Source: Rotaria sp. Silwood1 (lineage: Eukaryota; Rotifera; Eurotatoria; Philodinida; Philodinidae). Taken from it: a DNA stretch of 64,000 nt. The notes beneath the pieces were generated by a model. That model was not told the DNA's origin. It ran no database searches and saw only the letters and a list, made by a program, of their open reading frames with translations. Positions 12,101-23,216 of this stretch are shown here, piece after piece; position 1 is the first letter of the stretch; each line of letters begins with the position of its first letter. The stretch lies in NCBI GenBank assembly GCA_905250075.1, contig CAJNOP010000016.1, positions 1,397,661 to 1,461,660 on the forward strand, in the 5' to 3' direction. A program made the position numbers and the translations under genes.

Positions 12101-15100
12101 ACAGTTGTTGATTGCCACATATGGAACCGATCAAGGCTTTAAAAGATTAGTTCTTGGATATACATATCTTCTTAGTCAAACTGCATTTATATTTTCTTTA
12201 TATTTAAATCTAAGCAAGCATCGATCTATTACTGATTCAAAAAACAAACACTACTATATCTGATTCGCGAATCATTAAATCCATACAAAAATGTTTCTGT
12301 ATTTACTTTGACTTAAACTATAAGGTGCTTGAATACATAATGCATGATCAGGATGTTGTGGTAAAATAAACATTTTTTCTTTCAAATCAATACTTGCTCC
12401 ATCAGGTAGACACCAATCTTCTGGATTCGTCTACACAAACAAAAAGACTAATATACAATTTGATAAATAAAATAATAACGAACCATACTATAACTTGATG
12501 GTACAGAAACTCTTGTTTGCCAATAAACTAATAATTCAACGGGATCTCCATTATTTTCAATCAGTATTGTTGGAAAATATTGTGAATGATCATGTAATGT
12601 TAAATAACGTGTACCAATTGGTCGAAAATTTTTACTGAATAATACAACACTCATTTCTTTATCAAATATTTCAATTTCAACACCCATTGTATCACCTTTG
12701 GTACATTTTTGTCCACGCATATTTCCAGTATCTTTACGATTTGAATATAATTTACCTGTATAAGAATTATAACCAACTGTATCATGAACAATGCCAGGTG
12801 CTTCATTAAATTGATGTTTAGATGAAGCAATACCAATTGTTACTTGACATTGTTTACCTCCAATAGAAATAATATTATTAATTGGGTTTTTCTCAAAAAT
12901 GAAAACTAACTTACTAATATTTTCTAATTCAACGAAAAAGAAACGTCTTTCATAAGTTAATGGTTGACAAAATTGTATATAATGAATACTATTTTCAGTT
13001 TTGGGAATTGAAACTCGACATAAATGATCATCAATAGTAAGTAAAACTTGTTCACTTTTACGAAATGATTTTTCCGATAAAACTAAAAAAAAAATTATTA
13101 ATTTTCTTTTCTTTTTTCTTTTGTATTCAGAAAATTCTTTTTCCTACATCGTTCATCTTTATCTTTTCGATAAATCTCCATAGCTGGTCTAAACATTTGT
13201 GTATAAAGTCCTTGTAGTTTATCAAATTCTTCTGTTGTTAATACATCATGTTTTTCAATTGATACTCTTGTTGCTTAAATATTAAACATAAAATCAAGTT
13301 TGACTAAGTTTTTTTAATATGATTATTGGTTTTTTTCTCACCATATGGTTGAAGTAATACAATCGGAACAAAACCACCTTCAGGTTGTAAAACAAAAAGA
13401 GCATCAACTATCGATCTATTGAACATGACAAATACAAGACACAATTGTTCAGCTTTATCATCTCGGCAATGTTCATCATAAAAAACACCCCAACCAATCG
13501 AATTTCCAACTTTCACTAAAAAATAAAAAAAATTATTTCCATTGATTATTGACTGAAAAAATCACATTTATCTATAAAACAAAGTCTTCTAAAAAAAAAA
13601 TGTCTATCAATGAATATGAAAATTGATACTTTATGAAAGGTTTAAATACGTGAAGACGATATAAATTGAACAATTGTCAGAAGTCGAAAATTATTGTTTT
13701 CTTGTGTTGATTCTTTATTTAGTGAAGCTTTTAGATAATAAAACAATGACCTCTACTCGAACTATGATCGATTGTATTGAAGAAGTTTACAGTATATGAA
13801 GATACAAAAGCAGAAAACAAACTTGAAAATTTCAATGTAGTCTTTCAGATCAACCTACGTTTTAGTAAAAACTTATTGGTACAGTTACAATGATAATATC
13901 ACTATTCTGTTTTTTTTTTCATAAGCCCTTTCATTAGTTTATTTGGCTCAATGATAGAGGCTGTATGATCTATTTTTTGAAAGTTATTCTCCAAAATTCG
14001 GTTTGAAAAGAGTTAGATTTCTTATGTGCAAAATCTTGAAATCCAAATTAACAATATCGCATGCGTGAGACTTATTTAATATGTCTACTACACCATATGA
14101 AATGTCTTAGAGAAAATTAAAATATGTACTTCTCGTTTTAGAAAACCATGTATAATAATCTTTCATTAATGAACATGTTGGTGTTGGTTTTAAAGGCTAA
14201 AATAAATAAGTCATTTCATTATAATTAATTTTATAGAATCTTACTGAATAAGTAGCTAATCCAACACTAGCACCTTTTCCATCAGTTGGTGAAAGTTCTT
14301 CTTGTGTAACAATAAAATAACAAAATGATTTACTTAATGGTATAGGTGATTGAATTGGTAGATCTTCTACTTTTGCACGATTTTCAAAATAACCTGTATG
14401 TGCATTATAACTACTCAGCGGTCCTCGAATCCATTGAGATACAGATATCTAGATAAATATTCAAATTAAACTAAAGCATTAAAATAAATTTCATACGTCA
14501 GCAATAGAAGGTAATTGTTGGACAGCATCTGGCCAAAGAACTGAAATAATAGCAGATCCACCAGAAAAAGTTATTGTTGGAAGATACCAATTTTTATTGC
14601 TTTCAAAATGATATCTAAAAGAAACCAATAATAAATACTTTTGGATGTCCTTATTTTCTCATAAAACAAACCTTGTAGCTATTGGAAAATTATCATAAAA
14701 AATAAGTACGGTTGAAAGATGTTCACCAAAATAAGTTACATACATTGCTACTGTATTACCTTTACCATATTTAAGTCCAAGTGTATTTGCATGGATTTTC
14801 CATGATGAATATATTCTTCCTGTATTATTATGATAACCAAGAGAATTATTATATTGACCTAAATTTAATTTAGAAAAAAAACAAGTTTTATGATCAATAA
14901 ATAATAATATTAACCCGCATGTTTATCAATATCTGATGATGCAATACCAACTGATATTATAGCATTCGGATCTAAAGTGTTTGTTTTTTTAGTATTTTTA
15001 TTCAATTCTAATCTATAAGCTTCTTACCACATTTAAGAACTTCGACAACAAAGTAAGGTGCATCAGATGTAAGCGGTTGATTCCTTTGAATGATAGCAAT

Positions 15101-15229
15101 ATCATTGAAATTTGTTTCCTTTTTATCGTAGGATATATCAACTTTTTTTCCTTTACTTATTCCATTTGTTGATGCTTTATTTTTAACTTTTATATCACCA
15201 ATAATACGATAATGTGTATTTGTTGCCAT
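9112..15229 (-). CDS. multi-SPRY-domain protein with C-terminal CaaX-like box
   Basis: Sixteen exons, read 15229-15028, 14971-14915, 14858-14672, 14614-14497, 14448-14245, 14196-14131, 13515-13342, 13273-13148, 13082-12915, 12891-12484, 12430-12319, 10151-10092, 10044-9955, 9892-9698, 9640-9476 and 9257-9112; 2478 nt, 825 residues. Residues about 50-188 form a SPRY domain (SVGIASS, LGYHNNTGRIY, GLKYGKGNTV). Residues about 200-336 resemble a second, partial SPRY unit (GNSIGWGVFYDE, QPEGGFVPIV). Residues about 380-570 form another full SPRY (TIGIASSKH, VGYNSYTGKLY, KCTKGDTMGV), and about 607-722 a second partial unit (GDKIGWGILFPQ). The order full-partial-full-partial suggests an internal duplication. 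A Glu/Gln/Tyr-rich segment at about 755-775 precedes the tail, which ends CSII, a plausible prenylation box. SPRY domains bind protein partners; the partner here is unknown. An acceptor lies 14 nt before the ATG. The introns at 13516-14130 and 10152-12318 are long. Confidence 0.82.
10528..11419 (+). mobile_element. piggyBac element, internally deleted
   Basis: The element is flanked by TTAA at 10524-10527 and 11420-11423, the target duplication used by piggyBac. It has perfect 12-bp terminal inverted repeats, CCCTTTCGTTAC and its complement. At 892 bp it is far shorter than an autonomous element of about 2-3 kb, and only the 3' part of the transposase remains (10715-11146). It lies in intron 11 of the SPRY gene. 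Intact ends and an exact TTAA suggest a fairly recent insertion that could still be mobilised in trans by a full-length relative; that is inference. Confidence 0.88.
10715..11146 (+). pseudogene. C-terminal remnant of a piggyBac transposase
   Basis: An open frame of 143 codons inside the TTAA-flanked element. Residues 7-35 (KKVYKRNWFRIF, then LSNAFICYKD) correspond to the last helices of the piggyBac catalytic core. Residues 60-66 are KRRGRP-like. Residues 106-139 form a Cys/His-rich zinc-binding tail: C106, C119, C122, C127, H131, C134 and H139. The N-terminal part and the catalytic aspartates are missing, so it cannot act as a transposase. It might still be expressed as a DNA-binding tail, since in characterised piggyBac elements this domain recognises the transposon ends. 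The start codon chosen is the first ATG of the frame and may simply reflect the deletion junction. Confidence 0.75.
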
Positions 15230-15243
15230 TGCTTATAACTCTT

Positions 15244-15245
15244 CT
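15244..15245 (-). promoter_or_regulatory. candidate trans-splice or 5'UTR acceptor of the SPRY gene
   Basis: On the minus strand CATTCTTTCAG ends 14 nt before the ATG at 15229. This is a strong consensus 3' splice site with no in-frame coding upstream, so it marks either a 5'UTR intron or spliced-leader addition. Confidence 0.5.
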
Positions 15246-18200
15246 GAAAGAATGAGTACAAAAAATAACGATTTTTTCACTATTCTACACATCAATAATA
15301 TTTTTCTCAAAAACAAACATACAAACACTTTTGTAACTATCGAATTGGTTGGTTAAATAAAAAGAAATGTATTTTATCTTAAACATGAAATTGAATAAAC
15401 ATTCTTATTCTCAAGTAGAAGCATGCACAAGTGTATTAAAAACAAAATCTGTGCTTCTATACAGATAGAGCGAAAGAAATTTCAGTGCTTCGAAAGCAAA
15501 AAAAAAAACAGAATCAGAACAATCAATAACCAATGTCTGGACACATGAAATCGGATACATTGTTTTTTTTGTCATTAATCTAACAAAAAAAAACGACGAT
15601 GACACCTGTGATTCATTACATAGGGATTTATTGGTTAGGATAACAGATTAAATATACTAAATAGAAAGAGATGTCGTACAAACTTGAATCAATTCATTCA
15701 TATCTTAATATCCTTCGTTATCTTAATTTAAAAACCATGTTTAATAGAATTGGAAAAACCACCTTTCAGATTACTAGGATCTTTTTGAAACAAAATATCT
15801 ACTTCTATGGTATTTGATTAACATTATTAATCTTTCTAAAATAAATATCTGTCTGATATTTTCAAAATTTTATTTATCCATGATATTAAGAAAAAAATTT
15901 CATATTATACGTCGATCATTCTTTCTCGATGATGATGAACAAGAACAATGGTGTTATTTATTGTTGTTTCAATAGAAAAAGTTTGATTCATCCATTGCCA
16001 CTAACTATCAATAATTGCATATAATGTGTTACAATAAATTTCGCGGCTATTTCACGTAAATTTATCGAATCTAGAAAAGAAAAAAAAAACTTTTTTGAGT
16101 AATAAACTATCATATTCAAATACTAATATATCTTAAACTAATTCATATGAGAATAGATTTACAATGTTTATACATCGAAAACATAGTTTATAATCTTCTT
16201 TTGCATTATTTAGGACTTGTTCTATTGCATCAATGGTTTTCTTTCACAAATAACACCTTTCAAACTGATTATGTCCTGTGTCTTTTCTTTCCATGTTCTT
16301 ATTAGTCGATGACACTAATTCTTAATTGTCAATATTCAAAAAAATGTAACAGGTTTACAAAAAAAGAAGAAATTTGCATTTATAATATTCTTTCATAAGT
16401 TTATTCTAATATCTAACAAGAGAAGAAAATAATGATTCTAAAAAAGCATTTTGTCATAAATGAAATAAAATGATATAGAACTAATAGATAAGTACATTTA
16501 TGTCAAGCTGCATTTTTAGCAAATAATCAGAGAGAACAACTATTATGTAAAGTAGTAGGCAAGTCATAACTGCACTACTGGCGAACAGTAGAATCGATAT
16601 GTAAATTAATCAAGTGTAAATATAGTAATTGACAAGAATTAACTAATATAAGAGATATTTTGATATTATGTTTGTATTTGTTGAAGACTAGAAAAAAAGC
16701 TTGTTAGTGAAGCTCCTTTTGAGGAAGAAACGTAGAACTCATATGTACTTTTTAGCATTATTAGGCTAATAAAAAATACGTAAAATGAAGAATCTCTCAC
16801 AGACTATAGCAGCTTACCAAGAGAACTAATCCGTTTTATTTATTTCTGCATTTTACATAGAAAGTTTTTCTATTTTGATGTTGATCGTATGGCACTATTT
16901 AAAACATTAACAAATGTATTTCAGTCATTTAAGTTTCAAGAAAGACTTAAGAATGCTCTAGAACAGTCCAAGTCTTGTTAGTTATGCCATTCAGCATCTT
17001 TGTTCGTCGCTAAAGTACCCTGAGTAAAGAATCTGACACTTATTATCCTTAGTATCTAACTTTGTAACAGGGCGGGAGCAGCGTCTCAGAATTTCAAATC
17101 ACTATTTTCTTCAAAAATATATGTGAATTCTACAAACTCTAGGTTTGATATGAAGATAAGTCATATTTAAATTGTTTTAATTTCACTTTGTGATCTTAAG
17201 TATTTATTCTAAGGACGCAAAATCCTGAATAGTGACATAGAAAAATGAAGAAGCCAAGTGGTTTCAGTATTTCAAGTGTAAGTTCATATTCTTCATAATT
17301 GCAACTCGTGATCAATAATCGTAAACTATTTAGTGAATGTATTAAATTTTTACCAAATAGTCGCTAATGAATTGAATAATAGTCAGACATAGAAAATCAA
17401 CGTTATTTGAATAGATTCTTATAGAAATATAATGATTAACCTGAAATAAATGTTGGTGTCAGAGTTTCATTAATATTTTGTGATTTTCATATATGCAGAA
17501 ATTTAAAAAATCCTAGACGCAATACTACACAGATGAAATGTCAACGACTTCTAAAGCACTTTTTTCTGAATGGAGTTCCTTTCTTCTTTTATTGAAAAGT
17601 TAAACATTGTTTAATAGCTTCAGATTAACAACATAGGTAAATTTTTGAGTGTTTTCTCTAATAGTGCATGTAGCAGAACATCTCAAATAGTCATATTCGT
17701 AGAATATCGAGTGTTATGAAAAAAAATCTGCACTTTACATAGTAGGACTTTTCATGAGAATTTGGTCAATATGAAGTGTTTTTCGTTTAGAAGTAAGGTA
17801 GAGTTTCACACTATTGCACAATAGAATTGAAATCGATAGAACTGTTGTACTGAGAAATCATACTCGGTCTAGTAAATATTCATTCTGTTGAGACCAATGC
17901 AAAATTTATGTAGACAAGTACTTGAGTTCGTCGAGTTGCACTCGAACCCAGATTCTACCAGCTCCAGGTTTGTATTTGATACTGATTCAAGAGGTTACAC
18001 GTGAAAAGTAAGAGTTCACTAAGACTTGGCTATTATAAGATCATCGTGAAAACTATGTGAGAAATGTGTACGTTGTCTTAGTAGCTGAATACAAAGTATC
18101 AATTAAAAGTATCTCGAATCTTAGTGATGATTTGAAAGCTCAGATTTTCATTGCAATTAAGAGTGCGACTTAAGTTTAGGTCCTAAAATTTTGGAATTCA

Positions 18201-18834
18201 TGGGACTCTAATGATCGGTATGCTTTTAAAAATAAAACAAGACAAACAAATTATGCCTCTTTTTTCCGTAAATGGTTTGCTTTTGAAAATGTTAAATATT
18301 ATCTAGAAGAAACGATTTATGAAATCCTAGAAAATAATTATATCTTATACTTTGTCACTATAGGGCAACCCTAGAAAACATGAACGCAAAAGCGTTATAT
18401 TTCGCACTCTTAAGTTGGTTCATGTTTCATGCTTTTTAGGTCATAGTAAGGCTTCAAAACAATTATTATCCTACGTATATATAAATCAGTTGTAAAGGAT
18501 TTTGAAAAGAACTGAATGTTCATCTTTTGAAAAAAAAGCTACTCTAAAACTATGAACGCAAACAAAAATATTTAAAAAATGTTGACACCAACATTTTATA
18601 GAAGTTATGCCTTGGCTATTCATTCGTTTTATTTCATCATCTCATTCGAAAAAAAATTTTTGTTTGTTCTCGAGAGTATTAAAAAAATATTCAATATTGT
18701 TTACTATGCTATGTTATCGAACTATTCTAACACACAAACAAAATTCTCATGTGTATTAACGATGTTCATCTACACAAATACATTCATATGTAAAACATCA
18801 AATCTAACCTTGTTTTTGATCTTGTTAATTTATA
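15246..18834. other. 3.6-kb intergenic region, no gene seen
   Basis: AT-rich sequence without a convincing coding exon on either strand. The open frame at 18579-18842 (+) overlaps the end of the small membrane-protein gene on the other strand and has no supporting motif. A string CTTACCAAGAG at about 16815 caught my eye as spliced-leader-like, but it is not followed by a GT donor. Confidence 0.45.
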
Positions 18835-19131
18835 TTAAATGAAAACTGGATCGACTACACGATTTACAAAAGAATGAGGAGAAGATGATTCTGATGTTTG
18901 TGTTCTATAAAGATTGGGTATTAAACGTGTTAAACATATTTGACAATAATTTTTATGATAATAATTCGCACAAAGAAGTACCGACAGGAAAGTACATAAA
19001 AACAAAATACCACCAATATACCATGAATTAAATGGATTTTCTACATAAGATTTTTGAGTTGGCTGTAATGTTGTTATTAAAAATGTATTATTATTATTAT
19101 TATTATTATCTAATATATTTGATAGATTCAT
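18835..19131 (-). CDS. small single-pass membrane protein, unrecognised
   Basis: A single-exon frame of 98 codons. I do not recognise it. The N-terminus has a run of seven to eight Asn (residues 9-16). A hydrophobic segment at about 37-59 (WYIGGILFLCTFLSVLLC) is long enough for one membrane span. It is followed by a Cys/His/Tyr-rich stretch (CANYYHKNYCQICLTRL) and a Ser-rich tail. The poly-Asn tract and codon use resemble the neighbouring genes. A short, spliceless gene is hard to prove by eye, and it may instead be an exon of a larger gene. It stands alone between long non-coding stretches. Confidence 0.45.
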   Translation of the reverse strand: MNLSNILDNNNNNNNTFLITTLQPTQKSYVENPFNSWYIGGILFLCTFLSVLLCANYYHKNYCQICLTRLIPNLYRTQTSESSSPHSFVNRVVDPVFI

Positions 19132-19579
19132 ATGATAAATAATTGTATATTATTTTGTATTAGAGAGATTAATTTCAATGTAAGGAATTGTTTTATTAGT
19201 TATTCACAGAATGAAAGCAAAAAAGAAAAAATGATAACGAATCGTTATAAAACTATTTGTCTCTGTCTCTAAGCTCGTTCTTTATTCTCATTGACTGACA
19301 TGGAACTACTAAAACAACTTGTGTGTAAATGTCGATTTTTCATTTTCTTTTTTATTTGCTATATATACAATAAAAGACGAATAAGAATTACTAAAAAGTA
19401 CTATAAATCTTTATATCCTTCATTCTAATGTATGTTTATTAGATTGACAGTGAATAAATAAAAATCTAATGAAATTCTAAGCGTTAAGACTTATACGAAT
19501 GATATGTAAATATATAATATTTGTTATATTTATATGTTAATTAATAATTAACACTTTTCTTCTTCATCATATTTTTCAT

Positions 19580-19995
19580 TGTGAGACACAATCTAAAAGA
19601 GTATTAAATAAACAATAAGAGTAGAAGTGTGAAGCTGCTTCCTCCGTAGATCATTATAGGTGCTAGCCAGAGACTATCATGGACCGTGATAGATATTAGC
19701 CAGAGACTATCATGGACTGTGATAGATATTAGCCAGAGACTATCATGGACCGGGATAGATATTAGCCAGAGACCATCATAGATCGTAACAATCGCTAATA
19801 TACGATAACAGACTGTATATCAATGACGTCTTTTAATCGTATATTAATTATTTTCTTATTGTATTCCTACAGGATTGAGTACAAAGATGGCGAAGTAGTA
19901 TGTCCTAAAATAGACATACTAAAACAATCTTCTACGATTAACAAGAGCAATTACATCATGTATCACACTTTAGTCCTACAGGGATTGCGCTAACA
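19580..19995 (-). mobile_element. LTR-like dispersed repeat, copy 1 (probable solo LTR fossil)
   Basis: Read on the minus strand it begins TGTTAGCGCAATCCC and ends GATTGTGTCTCACA, the TG...CA termini expected of an LTR. Related copies lie at 22503-22817 and 41575-41890. At 416 bp it is about 100 bp longer than the others because of a 33-bp tandem array. No internal retroelement genes adjoin it, so a solo LTR is the simplest reading; a non-autonomous DNA element cannot be excluded. The copies differ substantially from one another, so it is an old insertion. Confidence 0.5.
19665..19796. repeat. 33-bp tandem repeat, about four units
   Basis: Units at 19665-19697, 19698-19730, 19731-19763 and a diverged 19764-19796. 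Each starts AGCCAGAGACTATCATGG, and the first three end AGATATT. The first three differ by one or two bases, so the array is younger than the element that contains it. The two other copies of that element carry only one related, diverged segment. Confidence 0.85.
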
Positions 19996-22502
19996 ACTTT
20001 TTTCTTCAATTAAAATTGAATTATATTAATTTCAACCCATTTCGATTATACTAATGTAGAATCGATTTGTAGAAATCAGAGATTGTTCGATTGAATAAGT
20101 TTATTAATAAAATCATATATGAACTGATTGAATAATGACATATCAAAAAAGAATGTTGATGAATATAATGACGTGTCATGTTCTGAACACGGAATAATTA
20201 TCATCTGTATTTTCATGTTATTATTGTTGAACTACAAGCAAAAGCTATTCTTCATTGTTATCCTAGAGAAAACTTTGATTGATTCGTCTTTTTTTAAATT
20301 TTCATCGTTTATGTACATCTTTTTACTGCAATTTCAAGACATCAATAATTTGGAAAAAAAAGATTACGATCTACTACAAAATATGAATATATTTTTGAAA
20401 TAATAGGATAATGGATGCGCAGTAGAATTTTCCGATTTTTGCTAGACTCATTTCTCGAATCAGATTGGATCAGAAAGGTTCATTATGATCCTAATAGATA
20501 GAAAGTTTTATCTAGATTTTATTGATAATACTCTTTTCAAAATAAGCATTTGTCTTTCATCTGTAGTATTACAAGTACTGGACGCTACTAAAACATCATT
20601 TATTCCACTGCTAAATGAAACAATGCTGAAAGGCAATTTTTTTTACACAGTTAATTGTAGTTCAAAAGTTTATTTTTGATAGTAAGAGATGTAAAATTTT
20701 TTAATGTATCTAGAGATTTGTTTGCTTTTAATAAGTGTAATTGTTTCTGCTTCAATAACATGACACAACTTCCCCCACCGGAGCTGTATTTTTCGTCGAT
20801 AATATTCTTGAAAATTCGATTTACATAAAATATTTCTGTAGTATCACTTACTGCAGAATCTCAAGCTCTACAAAATGTTCTTCCTTACCTGAGCTCAAGT
20901 GCTTTTATCACCTAATGATCAGATTGAGATCTTTTGTGAACATAACAAGGCATCTAAAGTTGGCAATGAGACATTTTTTGCCAACAATATTTTAAATCAC
21001 AAATTCTTTTTTGAATCTTTGGTGTTCTGTCTTTAAAAGTCGATACGTTTCTGTTACTTTTTCATGCTACGGTTAAATAGCGTTTGTAAAATACTTTAAT
21101 AAAGGAATACGACATTTTATTCCGATAAATCAGTACCTTTGCTACTGAAAGACAACAACAAATGCATATTTTGAAGAGAATATATCAATAAGATCTACGC
21201 AAAACTCTCTACCTTTTAACATGAAAGCGAAATTTTATGATTCATTCTAACTCGAGAAGAACATCATAACAATAATCAGATATTGCTGACTCGTACGGAA
21301 AAAAACATTAACAGATGTGTCCAGTTCCTCTCTCCAAGATCAATCTATCGTTTTTTTTTTATGACTTTTTCTAGGATTGATTGAAAAATTAATATGTCCT
21401 AAAGCTACTCGTTCATATGATTATTTGTATAAGTTGTATCGATGATTCCCGGAGAATTTCAACATAATTTTACAATCTACTATTCTTCTTCAGCATATAC
21501 ACAAAACGATTGAAGCCTAATTAGATCGTTATAATACTATACTTCGAAATAATTGTAATATTCCAAATGTTATTTCTGTAGATAATACTAAAGAACTATA
21601 GAAATGATATCCTATTTGTTTATTAAAGTTTTCAAAAATAATAATGCATATCATTTGATGCAACAGTAATATGATAAATGTTGATCATTTTATCGTTCTT
21701 TTTTGTAGACATGTTTAAAGACAAACAAAGAAAATGGTTTTCAACCTAACAAGATCCTTTAAAAGAAGACCGATATAAAGAATTGTTTTATTTCTTGTTT
21801 TGATTTTAGTATGTGTTTATAAATAAGAGATAAAGGTCAAGATTCATATTATCCGTGTTAAGTCATATATAATTATAGTGAATATATTTGAAAACTAACT
21901 GAATGCAATAATGTGATTATAATTTCTTATAAAAGTTGCAGTTATAACATCTGATATCCTTCAATTGCACAGTAGTGTGTCGATTCAATAAATTGCATAA
22001 AATTTCGAAAACTATTGTTACAATACATTTACAAATAATAATATCTTTCATTGTTTTAGAACTAGTGAAATTTATTGATATCATTCCGATACATATTTTG
22101 TAGGTCAAACGAAATTACAATTTCTTTGCAGATAATCATTTTCAAAGAAAATACGGAATATAATATGAATTAGATTTTTGAGTTCTTGTTTGATTGTATC
22201 GATGCAGAATCAAAAAGTTCAATCTATACAAGACTCTATCTTATTAGTGATAATAGATTATATCCATTATAGCATGTAAGTAACAGTTCAACCAAATGGA
22301 GAAGAATCGTTTTATTTTACCGTACAAATTTTAGGAAATATAAAAGTAGACTTAATTCAATTTCATTAATGAAAAAATAGAAGCCAATCTATGTCTCTAA
22401 GGATATTATCTTCTCTTTTCAGAATTTCAGAGGAATTTCTCATGAGAAAAATTTCAATACTTTGATCAACGTTATGATAGACTTCGATCTGTCAGATGCT
22501 TC
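19996..22502. other. intergenic region, no convincing gene
   Basis: The open frames 20128-20403 (91 codons) and 20485-20679 on the plus strand and 21917-22108 on the minus strand lack recognisable motifs or splice continuation. The first has a hydrophobic middle but poor coding character. I see no RNA gene here. Confidence 0.4.
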
Positions 22503-22817
22503 GTTAACAACAATCAGAAACATACATTGAAATATAGAGGTACACATTTAGACCCTTCTCCTCCACAGATGTAGCACACACATCTATCGAAACGTTAGAG
22601 ACAGTGACAGACATCTTTGATATACGATTAAAGACGGTATATCAATAAATCTCGCTATAATGTATGAACTATTTCCTTCTTACATTTAATGAGGATTAAG
22701 TAAAAGGATAGTAGAGACAAGTGTCCTAAAATAAATGAAACAAAACAATGTCCCTGTGATCAGTAACAATAACTAAATCATGTTTCACGTTTTAATCCCA
22801 CAGGAATTGCACTAACA
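22503..22817 (-). mobile_element. LTR-like dispersed repeat, copy 2
   Basis: Aligns by eye to copies 1 and 3 over its whole length. Shared blocks include ACAATC near the left end, a CTTCTCC(T)AC-like block at about 22555, TATATCAAT at about 22645, GTCCTAAAATA at about 22720 and CAGGAATTGCACTAACA at the right end. About 315 bp, nearly the same as copy 3. The left boundary is less certain than in the other copies. An old fossil with no coding content. Confidence 0.5.
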
Positions 22818-23216
22818 ACTTTATTCAGGAGAAATAAGATAATATAAAAACAAAAAAAATTCATGTTTTATTTTGAACAAAGAGGTGATAAATTTATATT
22901 AATTTATTCGTTTGTTTCATTAATAGAAGCTTTCTTTTTCGTTGTGATTTTCATGTTCTCATGCAACATTTCTATTATTTATCTTTCGAAATATTTTTTT
23001 TTTGTTAATATCACATATTTTTCATATGATCATGTCTAGACAAGGAAGAAGAAAGCAGAACAGAATAGGAACATTTGGTTTTTTTTCTTTTCGTTAAAAA
23101 TAAAATATAATCATGAATAGTATAAAGGAAATATTTCTTTTGTTTTGACTATTTAAAAAAAAATTAAAAGATGATGATATAAAATAGGCACATATAAATG
23201 AAACTTATTAACTTTG

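Noticed and set aside
15008-15027. A 20-bp intron at the end of SPRY exon 1
   Set aside because: A 56-bp intron (14972-15027) ending at a good CACTTTAG acceptor keeps frame and gives a better SPRY sequence.
16811-16826. String ending CTTACCAAGAG, recalling the end of the rotifer spliced-leader exon
   Set aside because: It is followed by AACTAAT, not by a GT donor, and no Sm-site or snRNA-like fold is evident. My memory of the leader sequence is also only approximate.
20128-20403. 91-codon frame with a hydrophobic middle
   Set aside because: Composition is what AT-rich random sequence gives (Leu, Ile, Phe, Asn, Lys) and there is no recognisable motif.
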